This document shows, one piece after another, positions 52,656 through 60,760 of a stretch of DNA of 64,000 nt. The stretch's first letter is position 1. Every line of letters begins with the position of its first letter. The notes under the pieces are model-generated. The model searched no databases. It was not told where the DNA came from and saw nothing but the letters and a program-made list of their open reading frames with translations. Made by a program: the position numbers and the translations under genes. Where the stretch lies: NCBI GenBank assembly GCA_902785355.1, contig CACZYF010000001.1, positions 81,497-145,496 on the forward strand. Direction: 5' to 3'. This DNA comes from an uncultured Ruminococcus sp. GTDB taxonomy: Bacteria > Bacillota > Clostridia > Oscillospirales > Acutalibacteraceae.

Positions 52656-53707
52656 GAGGCTTTCTCCTTTGAGTTTTTAGGAGTGATTTTCTTGAAGATC
52701 ACCCGCTGGATCAGCGAGGCGAGATATGCCGCGACCATGAACGGGATCATGAACAAGAGATAGTTGCGGTACACATGACCGCTGTAGAACGAGGTAGTCG
52801 CGTAGACCTTTCTGCCGATGCTCGTCGCAATGTAGATCTCGAGCGAAAACCCGCCGAAGAACGCCATCAGCTTATCGAGCTTGAGCTTGGAGAGGGTCAC
52901 GAACGCCTGCGCCATCACGAAGGTCAGAGCGATACCCGTCAGCGAACCGTAATAGCGGTAGTAAAAGCCGTGCAGAGTCGAGCCGCCGTACAGCGGGACA
53001 CCCAGCCCGATCACCACCATGCACACGATCAAAAACAGCGGCGAAAACCTGCGCTTCTCTTTAACGAGCCTGCCCATATACATGCCGATGATGAACACCG
53101 TCAAGCGTGGCAGAATCTTATCGAAGTTATCCCACGCGACCGGGAACAGCCGATACACGGCGTAGGTCAGCCCTACCGTCACGAGCGCGAGGAGCACCGT
53201 GCGGAGCAGGGCGAAGCGCTCCTTATAATGGATGAAGCGGTAGATCAGGGGAGAAAGCAGATAAAACGCGATGATCGACGGCACATACCAGAAGACGATC
53301 GGGTCGTCCTCGCCTGTCCAGTAATTCACCGCCAACGCCGCCTTGAAGAACAAGCCGACCTGATGACTCGCGATCAGGCACATATAGAAGATATACGGTA
53401 CAGCGAGCAGCAGATACGGCAGATAGATCCTCAGCAGCCGCCTGAGGTAGAAGCTTCCGAGCCGCGGCTTCTTAGACAGCGAGAAATACAGTCCGATACC
53501 CGACAGCAAAACGAAGATATCGACGCCGATGTTGCCCATCGACAGGACCTCGGCGATCAGCTTGCCCGATTCGCCGAAATGCACCTTACCCAGCGCCATG
53601 CCGTGGAACAGTACGATCCACAGTGCCGACAAACCATAGATGGCGTTGCGGTATGTGCTCAGCGACGAGAAGCAAAGCTCATCGCGCCTGAGAGATTGTT
53701 CCTCCAC
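52652..53707 (-). CDS. Acyltransferase family 3 membrane protein
   Basis: The 351-residue protein has about ten membrane helices with IYGLSALWIVLFHGMALG (catalytic-type His), GNIGVDIFVLLSGIGLYFS and FYLRRLLRIYLPYL, the pattern of OafA/acyltransferase-3 proteins that O-acetylate or otherwise acylate surface sugars. It is the first gene of the operon with the membrane protein and lipoprotein. Substrate unknown. Confidence 0.88.
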   Translation of the reverse strand: MEEQSLRRDELCFSSLSTYRNAIYGLSALWIVLFHGMALGKVHFGESGKLIAEVLSMGNIGVDIFVLLSGIGLYFSLSKKPRLGSFYLRRLLRIYLPYLLLAVPYIFYMCLIASHQVGLFFKAALAVNYWTGEDDPIVFWYVPSIIAFYLLSPLIYRFIHYKERFALLRTVLLALVTVGLTYAVYRLFPVAWDNFDKILPRLTVFIIGMYMGRLVKEKRRFSPLFLIVCMVVIGLGVPLYGGSTLHGFYYRYYGSLTGIALTFVMAQAFVTLSKLKLDKLMAFFGGFSLEIYIATSIGRKVYATTSFYSGHVYRNYLLFMIPFMVAAYLASLIQRVIFKKITPKNSKEKAS

Positions 53708-53780
53708 TCGGATCCTCCCTTTCCGTTTACATAATCTAATTCATTATACATCAAAGAATGTTGTTTGTCTATGAAAAAAG

Positions 53781-53803
53781 CCCCGAAAGACTCACTTTCG
53801 GGG
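53781..53803 (-). terminator. Terminator of the DUF1275 gene
   Basis: CCCCGAAAG and CTTTCGGGG form a perfect stem with loop ACTCA; CTTTTTT follows on the minus strand. Confidence 0.85.
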
Positions 53804-53819
53804 AACATTTACAATTGAT

Positions 53820-54503
53820 TCATTCCTTCGGCTCTTTGGCATCACGGCTGCTGCCTTCCCACGACTCGCGGAACATCATCGCGCCCGCGATCAGGAGGAG
53901 CGCAACCGAGATCCAGATCGTGCGGATACCGAGCCATCCCGACAGCATGCCGCCGACGCCCGCGCCAATCGCAAATATCAGGATAATGCCGAAGAAGTGC
54001 AGGGCTTTATACAAAGCGGGTTTCTCATGCGTGCGCATAAACTGCGAGAGGCTCTCAGTACCGCTGCGGAGATTGCCGATGCACATGGTACTCGCGTAGC
54101 CGAAGCCGTGTACCTTGCGGAAGGTCTGCACCTGCATCGCACAGGTGAACGAGACCAGCATATTTGCGACCATATGGTACTCCCGCGGCATAAAGCCGAC
54201 CGCCGCGAGCACGAACGCCTCGATCAGGATAACGATCTGGCGCCAATGGATACGGTTCTTCTCCTTGAAGAAATGCTCGATCCTCTCGGCGGCGAAGATA
54301 CCAAGCGCGAACGACAGCAGCGGCAGCATATACCGCAGACCGCCCGCGGGATCGCCGGACATGAAGTTCTGGCTCATCAGGACAACGTTGCCCGTCTGGG
54401 CATTGGCAAAAACGCCGTCCCTGACATTATACGTGTAGGCGTCCTGCAGTCCTCCCGAGAAGGACAGCACGGCGCTCAGCCGAAAGCTCTCCGATGTCTG
54501 CAT
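53820..54503 (-). CDS. DUF1275 (YoaK-like) membrane protein
   Basis: The 227-residue protein has six or so membrane helices and the conserved FSGGLQDAYTY, VFANAQTGNVVLMSQ and TFRKVHGFGYASTMCIGNLRSGTESL blocks of the YoaK/DUF1275 family. Members are suspected transporters or stress-linked membrane proteins. It is monocistronic with its own terminator. Confidence 0.88.
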   Translation of the reverse strand: MQTSESFRLSAVLSFSGGLQDAYTYNVRDGVFANAQTGNVVLMSQNFMSGDPAGGLRYMLPLLSFALGIFAAERIEHFFKEKNRIHWRQIVILIEAFVLAAVGFMPREYHMVANMLVSFTCAMQVQTFRKVHGFGYASTMCIGNLRSGTESLSQFMRTHEKPALYKALHFFGIILIFAIGAGVGGMLSGWLGIRTIWISVALLLIAGAMMFRESWEGSSRDAKEPKE

Positions 54504-54726
54504 ATAAAGCCACCTCGCTTTTTATCATAATCCATCATACCTGTCACTTCGCTTTCTGCTAATATACTACCACAACCGACGCGATTAATCAATCTGCTGA
54601 ACGTATAAAAGCTCCCCGAAAGCCTCGCTCTCGGAGAGCAGTGTATTGATTGATTTCCTTATCCGGACGTTTCGTGATCGAGTTTGGTAAACGTCAGACT
54701 TATAACCCCTCATATAATGACTGTTT
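54504..54726. other. Noncoding gap left of repeat copy C
   Basis: No gene is seen. It contains an imperfect hairpin near 54611-54640 (CTCCCCGAAAG with CTCTCGGAGAG) and AT-rich sequence. The gap continues as repeat copy C and then about 125 plain bases to the sirtuin stop. Confidence 0.5.
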
Positions 54727-54921
54727 ATACTAATCCTTGATAAAAAGATTTAATCAGATATTAGTGATATATTTCGGATAGCGCGACGGGAGACGCAGAC
54801 AGGCTGGCGCCTGTCACTTCCGAACCGGATATGCCTACCGAGTACAGCGAACGACGACGACAACAAAGCTATACGAAATATAGCGCAATAGATGATAAAG
54901 GTTTTTATTAAGGATTAGTAT
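54727..54921. repeat. Long-hairpin mobile-like repeat, copy C (195 bp, full length)
   Basis: Ends are ATACTAATCC and GGATTAGTAT. Inner arms GATATATTTCGGATAGCGC and GCTATACGAAATATAGCGC are inverted partners, so most of the element can fold into one long hairpin. The apical part carries GACGCAGACAGGCTGGCG and ACGACGACAACAAAGC, shared in form with copy A (GACGCAGGCATACTGGCG, ACGACAACACCGC). No open reading frame. Confidence 0.85.
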
Positions 54922-55046
54922 TATACCGGCCGCTTAAAACACAGCCGATACTAATATCGTTCATAACGTCGCCGCCCGATATAAAAAAGAATATCAAATC
55001 ATTTCTTTCTATGAATAGCTCCGCGCTTTTTTACGTAAGGCTTTCA

Positions 55047-55919
55047 TTAATTCAAATCTTTTATCACCTTACCGATGTCGGCGTTGATACAAATCGACTG
55101 ATCGGCGATTTCATCGGGGCAGTAGCTCTCGCCGAGATTTACACAGATATATGCGGCGTTCTCGTTCTGCGCCGTCAGCTGCCAGAACGGATATTTTATG
55201 ATGACGGGGGTATTTCCGCCTACACCCAGTTCAAGATAAACGATGAGTTTATTCTTATTCTCGGCAATGAAATCATTATACCTTCCAGCCGCTTTGTGCC
55301 AACCCGTATCCTCGACGAATTTATCATCTGAGCGAAGATTCATTGTCATCGGTTTGCCGCAGACAGGACAACGCGGGATCAACTCCGACGGAATTCTCAT
55401 ATCCTTTTGCTGCTCAATCATCGCAATGACCGTATCATGGTTGTCATAGGTCTTATCGTGACAGGGAACAGAGCACTGAAACAAACCGTAATCGCCCTGC
55501 GTATAAAACAGCCTGTTCTTATCAAAGCCTGAAAGCTGGAATTGGTGATCGACGTTCGTAGTCAGGACAAAGTAGTTTTTATTTGAAACCAACTTTAACA
55601 GATCATCATATACGGGCTTGGGCGCTTTTTCATAGCGATTGATCAAGATTGAACGACTCCAATATGCCCAGAACACCTCCGGGGGATACCTCATCACCAT
55701 AAAGCCGCCCGAGTACATATCGGTAATGCCGTATCTCTCGGAAAAGTCGGAAAAATAGCGGTAAAAACGCTCGCCCGAATAGGTAAATCCCGCAGAAGTT
55801 GACAGCCCTGCCCCCGCGCCGATTACTACCGCGTCGGCGTTATTGAGCTTTTCTTTGACTTGCTCAATTTGTTGAGAGTAATTCCCGGTAAATTTGTTTA
55901 TCTGATTTTTTGATAACAT
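55047..55919 (-). CDS. Class M sirtuin (SirTM-like protein ADP-ribosyltransferase)
   Basis: The 290-residue Sir2-fold protein has VVIGAGAGLSTSAGFTYSGE, RYFSDFSERYGITDMYSGGF, VLTTNVDHQFQLSGF and LFYTQGDYGLFQCSVPCHDK, plus a CPVCGKPM zinc knuckle half. The usual deacetylase His is replaced (TQGDYG), as in SirTM enzymes that ADP-ribosylate lipoylated GcvH-like proteins. SirTM genes are normally paired with a macrodomain hydrolase. Here the start ATG lies inside the 3' end of a broken macrodomain gene (55864-55944), with GAGGTG as ribosome site. GcvH-L and lipoate ligase genes are not seen. Confidence 0.88.
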   Translation of the reverse strand: MLSKNQINKFTGNYSQQIEQVKEKLNNADAVVIGAGAGLSTSAGFTYSGERFYRYFSDFSERYGITDMYSGGFMVMRYPPEVFWAYWSRSILINRYEKAPKPVYDDLLKLVSNKNYFVLTTNVDHQFQLSGFDKNRLFYTQGDYGLFQCSVPCHDKTYDNHDTVIAMIEQQKDMRIPSELIPRCPVCGKPMTMNLRSDDKFVEDTGWHKAAGRYNDFIAENKNKLIVYLELGVGGNTPVIIKYPFWQLTAQNENAAYICVNLGESYCPDEIADQSICINADIGKVIKDLN

Positions 55920-55944
55920 TGAATATCACCTCGATCTCATGTTC
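55864..55944 (-). pseudogene. 3' remnant of a macrodomain gene overlapping the sirtuin start
   Basis: In a second frame this stretch reads EHEIEVIFNVIKKSDKQIYR then ELLSTN and stop, closely matching the last residues of the intact macrodomain protein at 59042-59818 (SDIKVIFNVFKDEDLMIYR then NLLNC). Upstream of it the similarity ends and no macrodomain core is present. It overlaps the sirtuin gene by 56 bases, as expected of an ancestral macrodomain-sirtuin operon. Confidence 0.75.
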
Positions 55945-56515
55945 TTTCTGATACATCCCTGTTTCTCCTGCCCTGTGAGAACTTGGGATTGAAGAATGTG
56001 GAATCATCGTCCTCGATCTTATACTGATCAGTTCTATTATACACCGAAATGCCCGAATGTCCATCATAATCTGATGATTCTCCGTAAACATTCGCGTCTT
56101 GATCGAGAAAGTATTGATAGGCGCTCTGCTTGAACTGAACGCCGATACTGTCGCCTTTATGAGTGATTCTTGATTTTCTGGCGTAGATGGCTGCCTTACG
56201 GTCGTCGTCCGCAAAAGAGATCCTGTTTTTCTTCGATAACTCTCCTCCATGTGCGGGGCAGATACAAACCTGCCCTACTTGAATTCTTTATGCGGCAATC
56301 GGTAATTGAAATTCCTTTCTGCCTAGCTTCCAAAATGAACGAGAAATCCATCAGCCTGTTCAAAAAACTAATGAAACCCTTTTTCGCAAAGGGTTGCTTA
56401 TCTCACTTTTCAGGGAAAACTGCCCGTTGTTTTTTTCCGAATACCGATTTATAATATAAGCAAGATAAGAAACTAAAGTTGCTAAAATTAATTTCAAGAA
56501 ATACAGGAGGACAAT
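55945..56515. other. Degraded noncoding stretch with promoter for flavodoxin
   Basis: No credible gene is seen; open frames here lack ribosome sites and family-like sequence. The right end carries a plus-strand promoter: TTGTTT (56427-56432), a 17-base spacer and TATAAT (56450-56455), 61 bases before the flavodoxin-like gene. Confidence 0.5.
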
Positions 56516-57031
56516 ATGAAGAGTTTAGTAATTTATTATTCCAGACGCGGACAGAACTATGTTAACGGTTCTGTCAAAAACCTTGTCAAAGGTAACGCCG
56601 AAATTATCACAGAATTTATTAAAGACGCCGTTGACGCCGATGTGTTCGAGGTTGATACCGTCAAGCCGTATGACAAGGATTATATGGTTTGTATTGAGGA
56701 AGCAAAAGCGGAGCTGAGAGCAAAGGCTCGTCCCGAACTCAAAGAAATGCTCAACGATATTTCGGAGTACGACAACATCTTCATCGTCGGTCCCAACTGG
56801 TGGGGTATCTATCCGATGGCATTATACACCCAGCTCGAGGCCCTTGACTTCACCGGCAAGACCGTCCACTATGTCGTCACGCATGAGGGCTCGGCTCTCG
56901 GCGGCGTGCCGAAAACCATATCTGCATCCTGCAAGGGCGCGAAGATCGGCGCAAGCCTCGCCGTTCACGGCGGCAGCGCTTCCGGCTCGGAAAAACAGGT
57001 AACAGATTGGGCGACAAAAGCTGTTAGATAA
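56516..57031 (+). CDS. Flavodoxin-like protein
   Basis: The 171-residue protein begins MKSLVIYYSRRGQNYVNGSV, has IFIVGPNWWGIYPMALYTQL and VVTHEGSALGGVPKTI, fitting the flavodoxin/NAD(P)H-quinone reductase-like fold. AGGAGG precedes the ATG. It is followed 29 bases later by an aldo-keto reductase, so the two form a small redox operon. Confidence 0.88.
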   Translation: MKSLVIYYSRRGQNYVNGSVKNLVKGNAEIITEFIKDAVDADVFEVDTVKPYDKDYMVCIEEAKAELRAKARPELKEMLNDISEYDNIFIVGPNWWGIYPMALYTQLEALDFTGKTVHYVVTHEGSALGGVPKTISASCKGAKIGASLAVHGGSASGSEKQVTDWATKAVR

Positions 57032-57060
57032 TTTGAAGAAAATATAAAGGAGAATGACCG

Positions 57061-57903
57061 ATGGAAACTATTAAACTCAACAACGGAATCGAATGTCCCG
57101 TAATCGGGATCGGAACCTTTATGCTCAAGCCCGCGGACGCACAGAACAGCGTGCGCGAGGCGCTGAAGATGGGCTACTCGCTGGTCGATACGGCGAACGC
57201 TTATGTCAACGAGCGCGCGGTGGGTCGCGGCATTAAAGAGAGCGGTCTCAAAAGAGAAGAAGTATTCATCTCCACCAAGCTTTGGCCCAGTGAATACGAG
57301 AACGAGAATGCGGTCGATGAAACGCTCGAACGCCTCGGCGTTAATTATGTCGATCTGCTCTATATCCACCAGCCGGCAGGCAACTGGCTCGCAGGCTACC
57401 GTCAGCTTGAAAAGGCGTACAAGGAGGGCAAGGCGAAGTCGATCGGTATCTCAAACTTTGAGGGCAAATACATCGACGAATTACAGCACAAATGGGAGAT
57501 CGCACCCCAGTTTATTCAGGTGGAGGCGCACCCGTATTTTACTCAAAAGGAGCTCAGAAAAACCCTTGACAAGTACGACATCAAGCTGATGAGCTGGTAT
57601 CCGCTCGGTCACGGCGACAAGAGCCTGATGGAAGAGCCGATCTTTGTCAAGCTCGGTGAAAAGTACGGCAAGTCACCCGCTCAGGTCATCCTCCGCTGGC
57701 ACACGCAGATGGGTTTTGTCGTTATCCCCGGTAGTAAGAATGTTGCGCACATCAAAGATAACCTCGACATTCTCGACTTTACGCTCACCGATGATGAGAT
57801 GAATGAGATCGCAAAGCTCGATAAGGATACGCGCTACTACCACCGTACCGACGAACAGCTAAACAGCTTCGCGGCATGGCGTCCCGAATTTGAAAGAGTA
57901 TAA
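57061..57903 (+). CDS. Aldo-keto reductase
   Basis: The 280-residue TIM-barrel enzyme has LVDTANAYVNERAVGRGI (catalytic Asp and Tyr), VFISTKLWPSEYEN (Lys), VDLLYIHQPAGNW (His), AKSIGISNFEGKYIDE and VVIPGSKNVAHIKDN for NADPH binding. It reduces carbonyl compounds with NADPH; the substrate is unknown. GGAG precedes the start. It ends at a terminator. Confidence 0.93.
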   Translation: METIKLNNGIECPVIGIGTFMLKPADAQNSVREALKMGYSLVDTANAYVNERAVGRGIKESGLKREEVFISTKLWPSEYENENAVDETLERLGVNYVDLLYIHQPAGNWLAGYRQLEKAYKEGKAKSIGISNFEGKYIDELQHKWEIAPQFIQVEAHPYFTQKELRKTLDKYDIKLMSWYPLGHGDKSLMEEPIFVKLGEKYGKSPAQVILRWHTQMGFVVIPGSKNVAHIKDNLDILDFTLTDDEMNEIAKLDKDTRYYHRTDEQLNSFAAWRPEFERV

Positions 57904-57907
57904 CAAC

Positions 57908-57939
57908 AAGGCGTGACGGAATTTCCGCCGCGCCTTTTT
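57908..57939 (+). terminator. Terminator of the redox operon
   Basis: AAGGCG-TGA-CGGAA pairs with TTCCG-CCG-CGCCTT, with a T-run after it. Confidence 0.7.
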
Positions 57940-57948
57940 GAAAAACGC

Positions 57949-57977
57949 TTGAAAGATAATTCGGGATTTGTTATTAT
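57949..57977 (+). promoter_or_regulatory. Promoter of the TetR gene
   Basis: TTGAAA (57949-57954), a 17-base spacer and TATTAT (57972-57977) lie about 30 bases before the start codon. Confidence 0.65.
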
Positions 57978-58007
57978 GTAACTATCGTTGCGATACGGAG
58001 GGCTGTT

Positions 58008-58577
58008 ATGATATTAACCGGAAATGAAGATTTAAGAGTGATTAAAACGATCGAAGCCATCAAGAGCGCGTTTGAAGCGCTGATCTGCGAAAAGGACTAT
58101 GAGAAGATCACGGTCAAGGAGCTTTGCGACCGCGCGAAGATCAATAAAAAGACCTTTTATCATTACTATGAAACGCTGGATATGCTGCTTGCGGAAATGC
58201 AGGAGGAGCTGTCCGCGGGATTTCTTGAACGCGTGAAGGACTACGCGCTGCCCGACGACCTCGACAAGGTGAACCGCGAGTTCTTCCTCTACGCGTCCGA
58301 ACAGGGGCTTGCTTATGAGAAGATCACCTGCGGCGGAACATATCACGCGATCCGCGACGAGATGACCGATCAGGTCAACGGTGCGGCGTGGAGCAGATCG
58401 AAGAAGTATCAGAAGCTCAACGGCTATGAAAAGAAAGTCCTGATGGGCTTCATCAACAACGCTGTGCTGAATGCCTACCGCGAGTGGGTGCAGGACGGAA
58501 AGAAGATCCCGATGGACGAGGTGATCGAGATCACCAACAAGCTCGTCCTCGGCTGCGTGAAAGAATTCTTTAAATGA
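58008..58577 (+). CDS. TetR/AcrR family regulator
   Basis: The 189-residue protein has a TetR HTH at the N terminus: IEAIKSAFEALICEKDYEKI, ITVKELCDRAKINKKTFYHY and YETLDMLLAEM. The C-terminal ligand domain is not recognisable. GGAGG precedes the ATG. It lies just downstream of the flavodoxin/aldo-keto reductase pair and may control it, though no shared operator is evident. Confidence 0.88.
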   Translation: MILTGNEDLRVIKTIEAIKSAFEALICEKDYEKITVKELCDRAKINKKTFYHYYETLDMLLAEMQEELSAGFLERVKDYALPDDLDKVNREFFLYASEQGLAYEKITCGGTYHAIRDEMTDQVNGAAWSRSKKYQKLNGYEKKVLMGFINNAVLNAYREWVQDGKKIPMDEVIEITNKLVLGCVKEFFK

Positions 58578-59015
58578 GCTGGGAACCCGGTCAGCCAATT
58601 CCGCCTTTTTATGCGTTTCATTTTACAGAAAACAACCTCAACAGCATAATAATATGTTAAGTATAAAACGCCGCTGATGTAGTCCAAAGCAGCTCTAAAA
58701 CGTCCGGATCTCAGCCGTGTCGCGTTTTTGTGAGAAAGTAGGGTAATATGACTTCCTTTTCGGATTTCAAGCAAAAAGTGCTGATTTAAAGTGCGATTTC
58801 AGCTTAGAAAGTCAGTGTTTAAGCCATTTATATAATAAGGCTGTTTGATAATTTCACTTGAAGCTAAACAAAAATGTTAGTCACAGTATCACCGTTTCTT
58901 TATACAAGAAAGCGCGCTCTGCGCGCATTTCGCATAGCCATCGCTCGTTGTTGCGTAGCAACAAACTGAGCGGGCATACAAATCTTTTTTACTTTATTAG
59001 AAATAAAGTAAAAAA
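58578..59015. other. Noncoding gap between TetR and macrodomain genes
   Basis: No gene is supported. It holds several hairpins: GCGCGCTCTGCGCGC near 58912-58926, a CGCTC..GAGCG dyad with inner TTGTTGC/GCAACAA near 58933-58963, and TTTTTTACTTTAT/AATAAAGTAAAAAA near 58985-59015. Confidence 0.5.
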
Positions 59016-59036
59016 GGAGCCGGGGAAACCGGCTCC
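59016..59036 (-). terminator. Terminator of the macrodomain gene
   Basis: GGAGCCGG and CCGGCTCC form a perfect 8-bp stem with a 5-base loop; TTTTTTACTTT follows on the minus strand. Confidence 0.8.
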
Positions 59037-59041
59037 GAAAA

Positions 59042-59818
59042 TCAGCAATTCAACAAGTTGCGATAAATCATCAGATCCTCATCCTTGAACACATTGAAGA
59101 TGACCTTGATATCGCTGCTTGTTGTTTTTTTGTAGTCTTTCACAGTTGATATGGCGATCTCAGCCGCCTTATGCTGCGGGAATCCGAACACACCTGTGGA
59201 GATACAGCAGAACGCGATGCTTTTACAGCCGTTTTCTTCGGCAAGCTTCAAGCAGGAGAGGTAACAGCTTTTCAACAGCTCACAGTGCCGCTCATTCAAT
59301 CTGCCGCTGACGATCGGTCCCACGGTATGAATGACATATTTGCTCGGCAAATTGTAGCCGGGAGTTATCTTAGCCTGACCTGTAGGCTCCTCGTGCCCCT
59401 GCTCGCGCATGATCTCAAAGCACCGGTATCTCAGAGATAATCCGGCAGCGCTATGCAAGCAGTTGTCGATGCAGGAATGTAAGATCCTGAAGCAGCCCAA
59501 AAGCTGGGCGTTGGCGGCGTTCACCACCGCGTCGCAGGAGAGCGTTGTGATGTTGCCCTGCCATAAATAGAGGTCTTTTTCAACAGGGGTGAGGTCAGAT
59601 ATTTTTGTGATACCCTTTGCTTCGTTTTCAGCTCTGAGATATTCGCTTTCAATTCGTAGATATTCCTCGCTGATAGGCTTCGGCATCCAAATATTCATCA
59701 ATCCACGAAGCAGATCCTTCTGCCCCTGCTCATCATTCGGGATTCTGTAATGGCTGAGTTGGGAACGATCCTTTTGCAGTTCTTTGATCAACCAGATACG
59801 TTGTTCTTCATGCGTCAT
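59042..59818 (-). CDS. Zinc-type macrodomain protein-ADP-ribose hydrolase
   Basis: The 258-residue protein has a helical N-terminal part (about 1-85) and a macrodomain: LYLWQGNITTLSCDAVVNAA, NAQLLGCFRILHSCIDNCLH, GHEEPTGQAKITPGYNLPSK, YVIHTVGPIVSG and AFCCISTGVFGFPQHKAAEI. The GCF..HSCIDNC Cys/His cluster is the zinc site of the SirTM-linked macrodomain class, which removes ADP-ribose placed by the sirtuin. Unusually it is 3.1 kb away from the sirtuin gene. The family GCW(x)PCH motif reads GCFRILH, a Pro/Cys change beside the zinc site. Confidence 0.92.
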   Translation of the reverse strand: MTHEEQRIWLIKELQKDRSQLSHYRIPNDEQGQKDLLRGLMNIWMPKPISEEYLRIESEYLRAENEAKGITKISDLTPVEKDLYLWQGNITTLSCDAVVNAANAQLLGCFRILHSCIDNCLHSAAGLSLRYRCFEIMREQGHEEPTGQAKITPGYNLPSKYVIHTVGPIVSGRLNERHCELLKSCYLSCLKLAEENGCKSIAFCCISTGVFGFPQHKAAEIAISTVKDYKKTTSSDIKVIFNVFKDEDLMIYRNLLNC

Positions 59819-60005
59819 ACAGCTTGGCGAAGTGTTCCCTGTCGGGGATCACACGCCGCGTTCATTTGCTCTCTCGTCATACCGTGCGCCTCACGGTAAT
59901 GCCGAAGAATATGGCAATAATCCTTTTGCCGTAGTAACGGATTGAAAGTATATATTAAATGTATCAGGCACTTGCCTTGAATGATGTGATAGGTTTGTGT
60001 GTGAT
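59819..60005. other. Noncoding or degraded stretch
   Basis: No intact gene. On the minus strand about 40 codons just before the macrodomain gene read LRQKDYCHILRHYREAHGMT then REQMNAACDPRQ, somewhat like the start of an HTH domain but without start signal or length. It is reported as a possible relic only. Confidence 0.35.
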
Positions 60006-60149
<144 letters not shown>

Positions 60150-60226
60150 TTAAAGATAATATGAGCAGTTTAACTGGTATTCTGATTTGAACTTCAAAAT
60201 CATTATTCTATATTTAAACGTATAGT

Positions 60227-60280
60227 ATTCTTGATATATATCAAGAATATCTTGACTTTTAAACATCTTGTGGGTATTAT
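60227..60280 (+). promoter_or_regulatory. Operator-promoter of the methyltransferase arm
   Basis: A perfect 22-base palindrome (60227-60248; arms ATTCTTGATAT and ATATCAAGAAT) directly precedes TTGACT (60252-60257), a 17-base spacer and TATTAT (60275-60280). A third half site TCTTGA overlaps the -35, giving TCAAGA-ATA-TCTTGA. The arrangement suggests cooperative repression by the HTH protein encoded just downstream. Confidence 0.85.
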
Positions 60281-60304
60281 ATGAAAGGATGGAGGCTTAT
60301 TATA

Positions 60305-60568
60305 ATGAATGAAAAAGCTCTTTTAAGCTATGCTAAATTATGGAAATTAATGATTGATAAAAACATTAATAAAACACAATTAAAAGAAATGGCTAATATA
60401 AGCACAAACGCTGTTGCAAAAATGAGCAAAAATGAACCTGTTTCTTTAGATACCTTGTCAAAAATTTGTTTTGTATTGGAATGTGGAATCGGCGATGTGA
60501 TTGAAATTACATTCGATAAATACAATGATTCTGGAGGAAATTATGATGATAACGAAGAAGTACTTTGA
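60305..60568 (+). CDS. Cro/CI-type HTH regulator of the methyltransferase arm
   Basis: The 87-residue protein has an HTH of the type AKLWKLMIDKNINKTQLKEM and ANISTNAVAKMSKNEPVSLD, ending LECGIGDVIEI, followed by an acidic tail. I start at ATG 60305 after GGAGG; an earlier ATG abuts the -10 and is unlikely. It leads an AT-rich operon with a 71-residue protein and a DNA methyltransferase, so it probably controls them. Composition differs strongly from the host genes to the left. Confidence 0.85.
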   Translation: MNEKALLSYAKLWKLMIDKNINKTQLKEMANISTNAVAKMSKNEPVSLDTLSKICFVLECGIGDVIEITFDKYNDSGGNYDDNEEVL

Positions 60569-60758
60569 TGTTCATATGCATATAGATAATGATAGTAAAG
60601 AAGGGTACTCCATTTTTTTAATGGCTGACTCTATAAAACAAGCACTCGATATTATACGAAGAGAAGCTTTGTATGAAGACGAAAAAGATTTAAACAACAT
60701 TGATTATATAGGTGAAATCACAGAACAAGAATTCAAATTATCGAATATGAGGAAATAA
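60543..60758 (+). CDS. Unrecognised small protein between regulator and methyltransferase
   Basis: The 71-residue protein starts at ATG 60543 with GGAGG five bases upstream and overlaps the HTH gene by 26 bases. It is acidic, with KKYFDVHMHIDNDSKEGYSI, a short helix SIKQALDIIRREALYE and DYIGEITEQEFKL. No known family is recognised. The tight overlap and two-base gap to the methyltransferase make it part of that operon. Confidence 0.75.
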   Translation: MMITKKYFDVHMHIDNDSKEGYSIFLMADSIKQALDIIRREALYEDEKDLNNIDYIGEITEQEFKLSNMRK

Positions 60759-60760
60759 TA

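Noticed and set aside
55945-56250. Whole 128-codon minus-strand frame ending at 55864 as a gene
   Set aside because: Only its last 26 codons resemble a protein (macrodomain tail); the rest looks random.
56170-56454. 95-codon plus-strand open frame before the flavodoxin gene
   Set aside because: No ribosome site, no recognisable domain, and it lies in degraded sequence that includes a promoter.
58578-59015. Structured noncoding RNA in the TetR-macrodomain gap
   Set aside because: Several hairpins exist but no known RNA pattern, promoter or consistent architecture could be identified.
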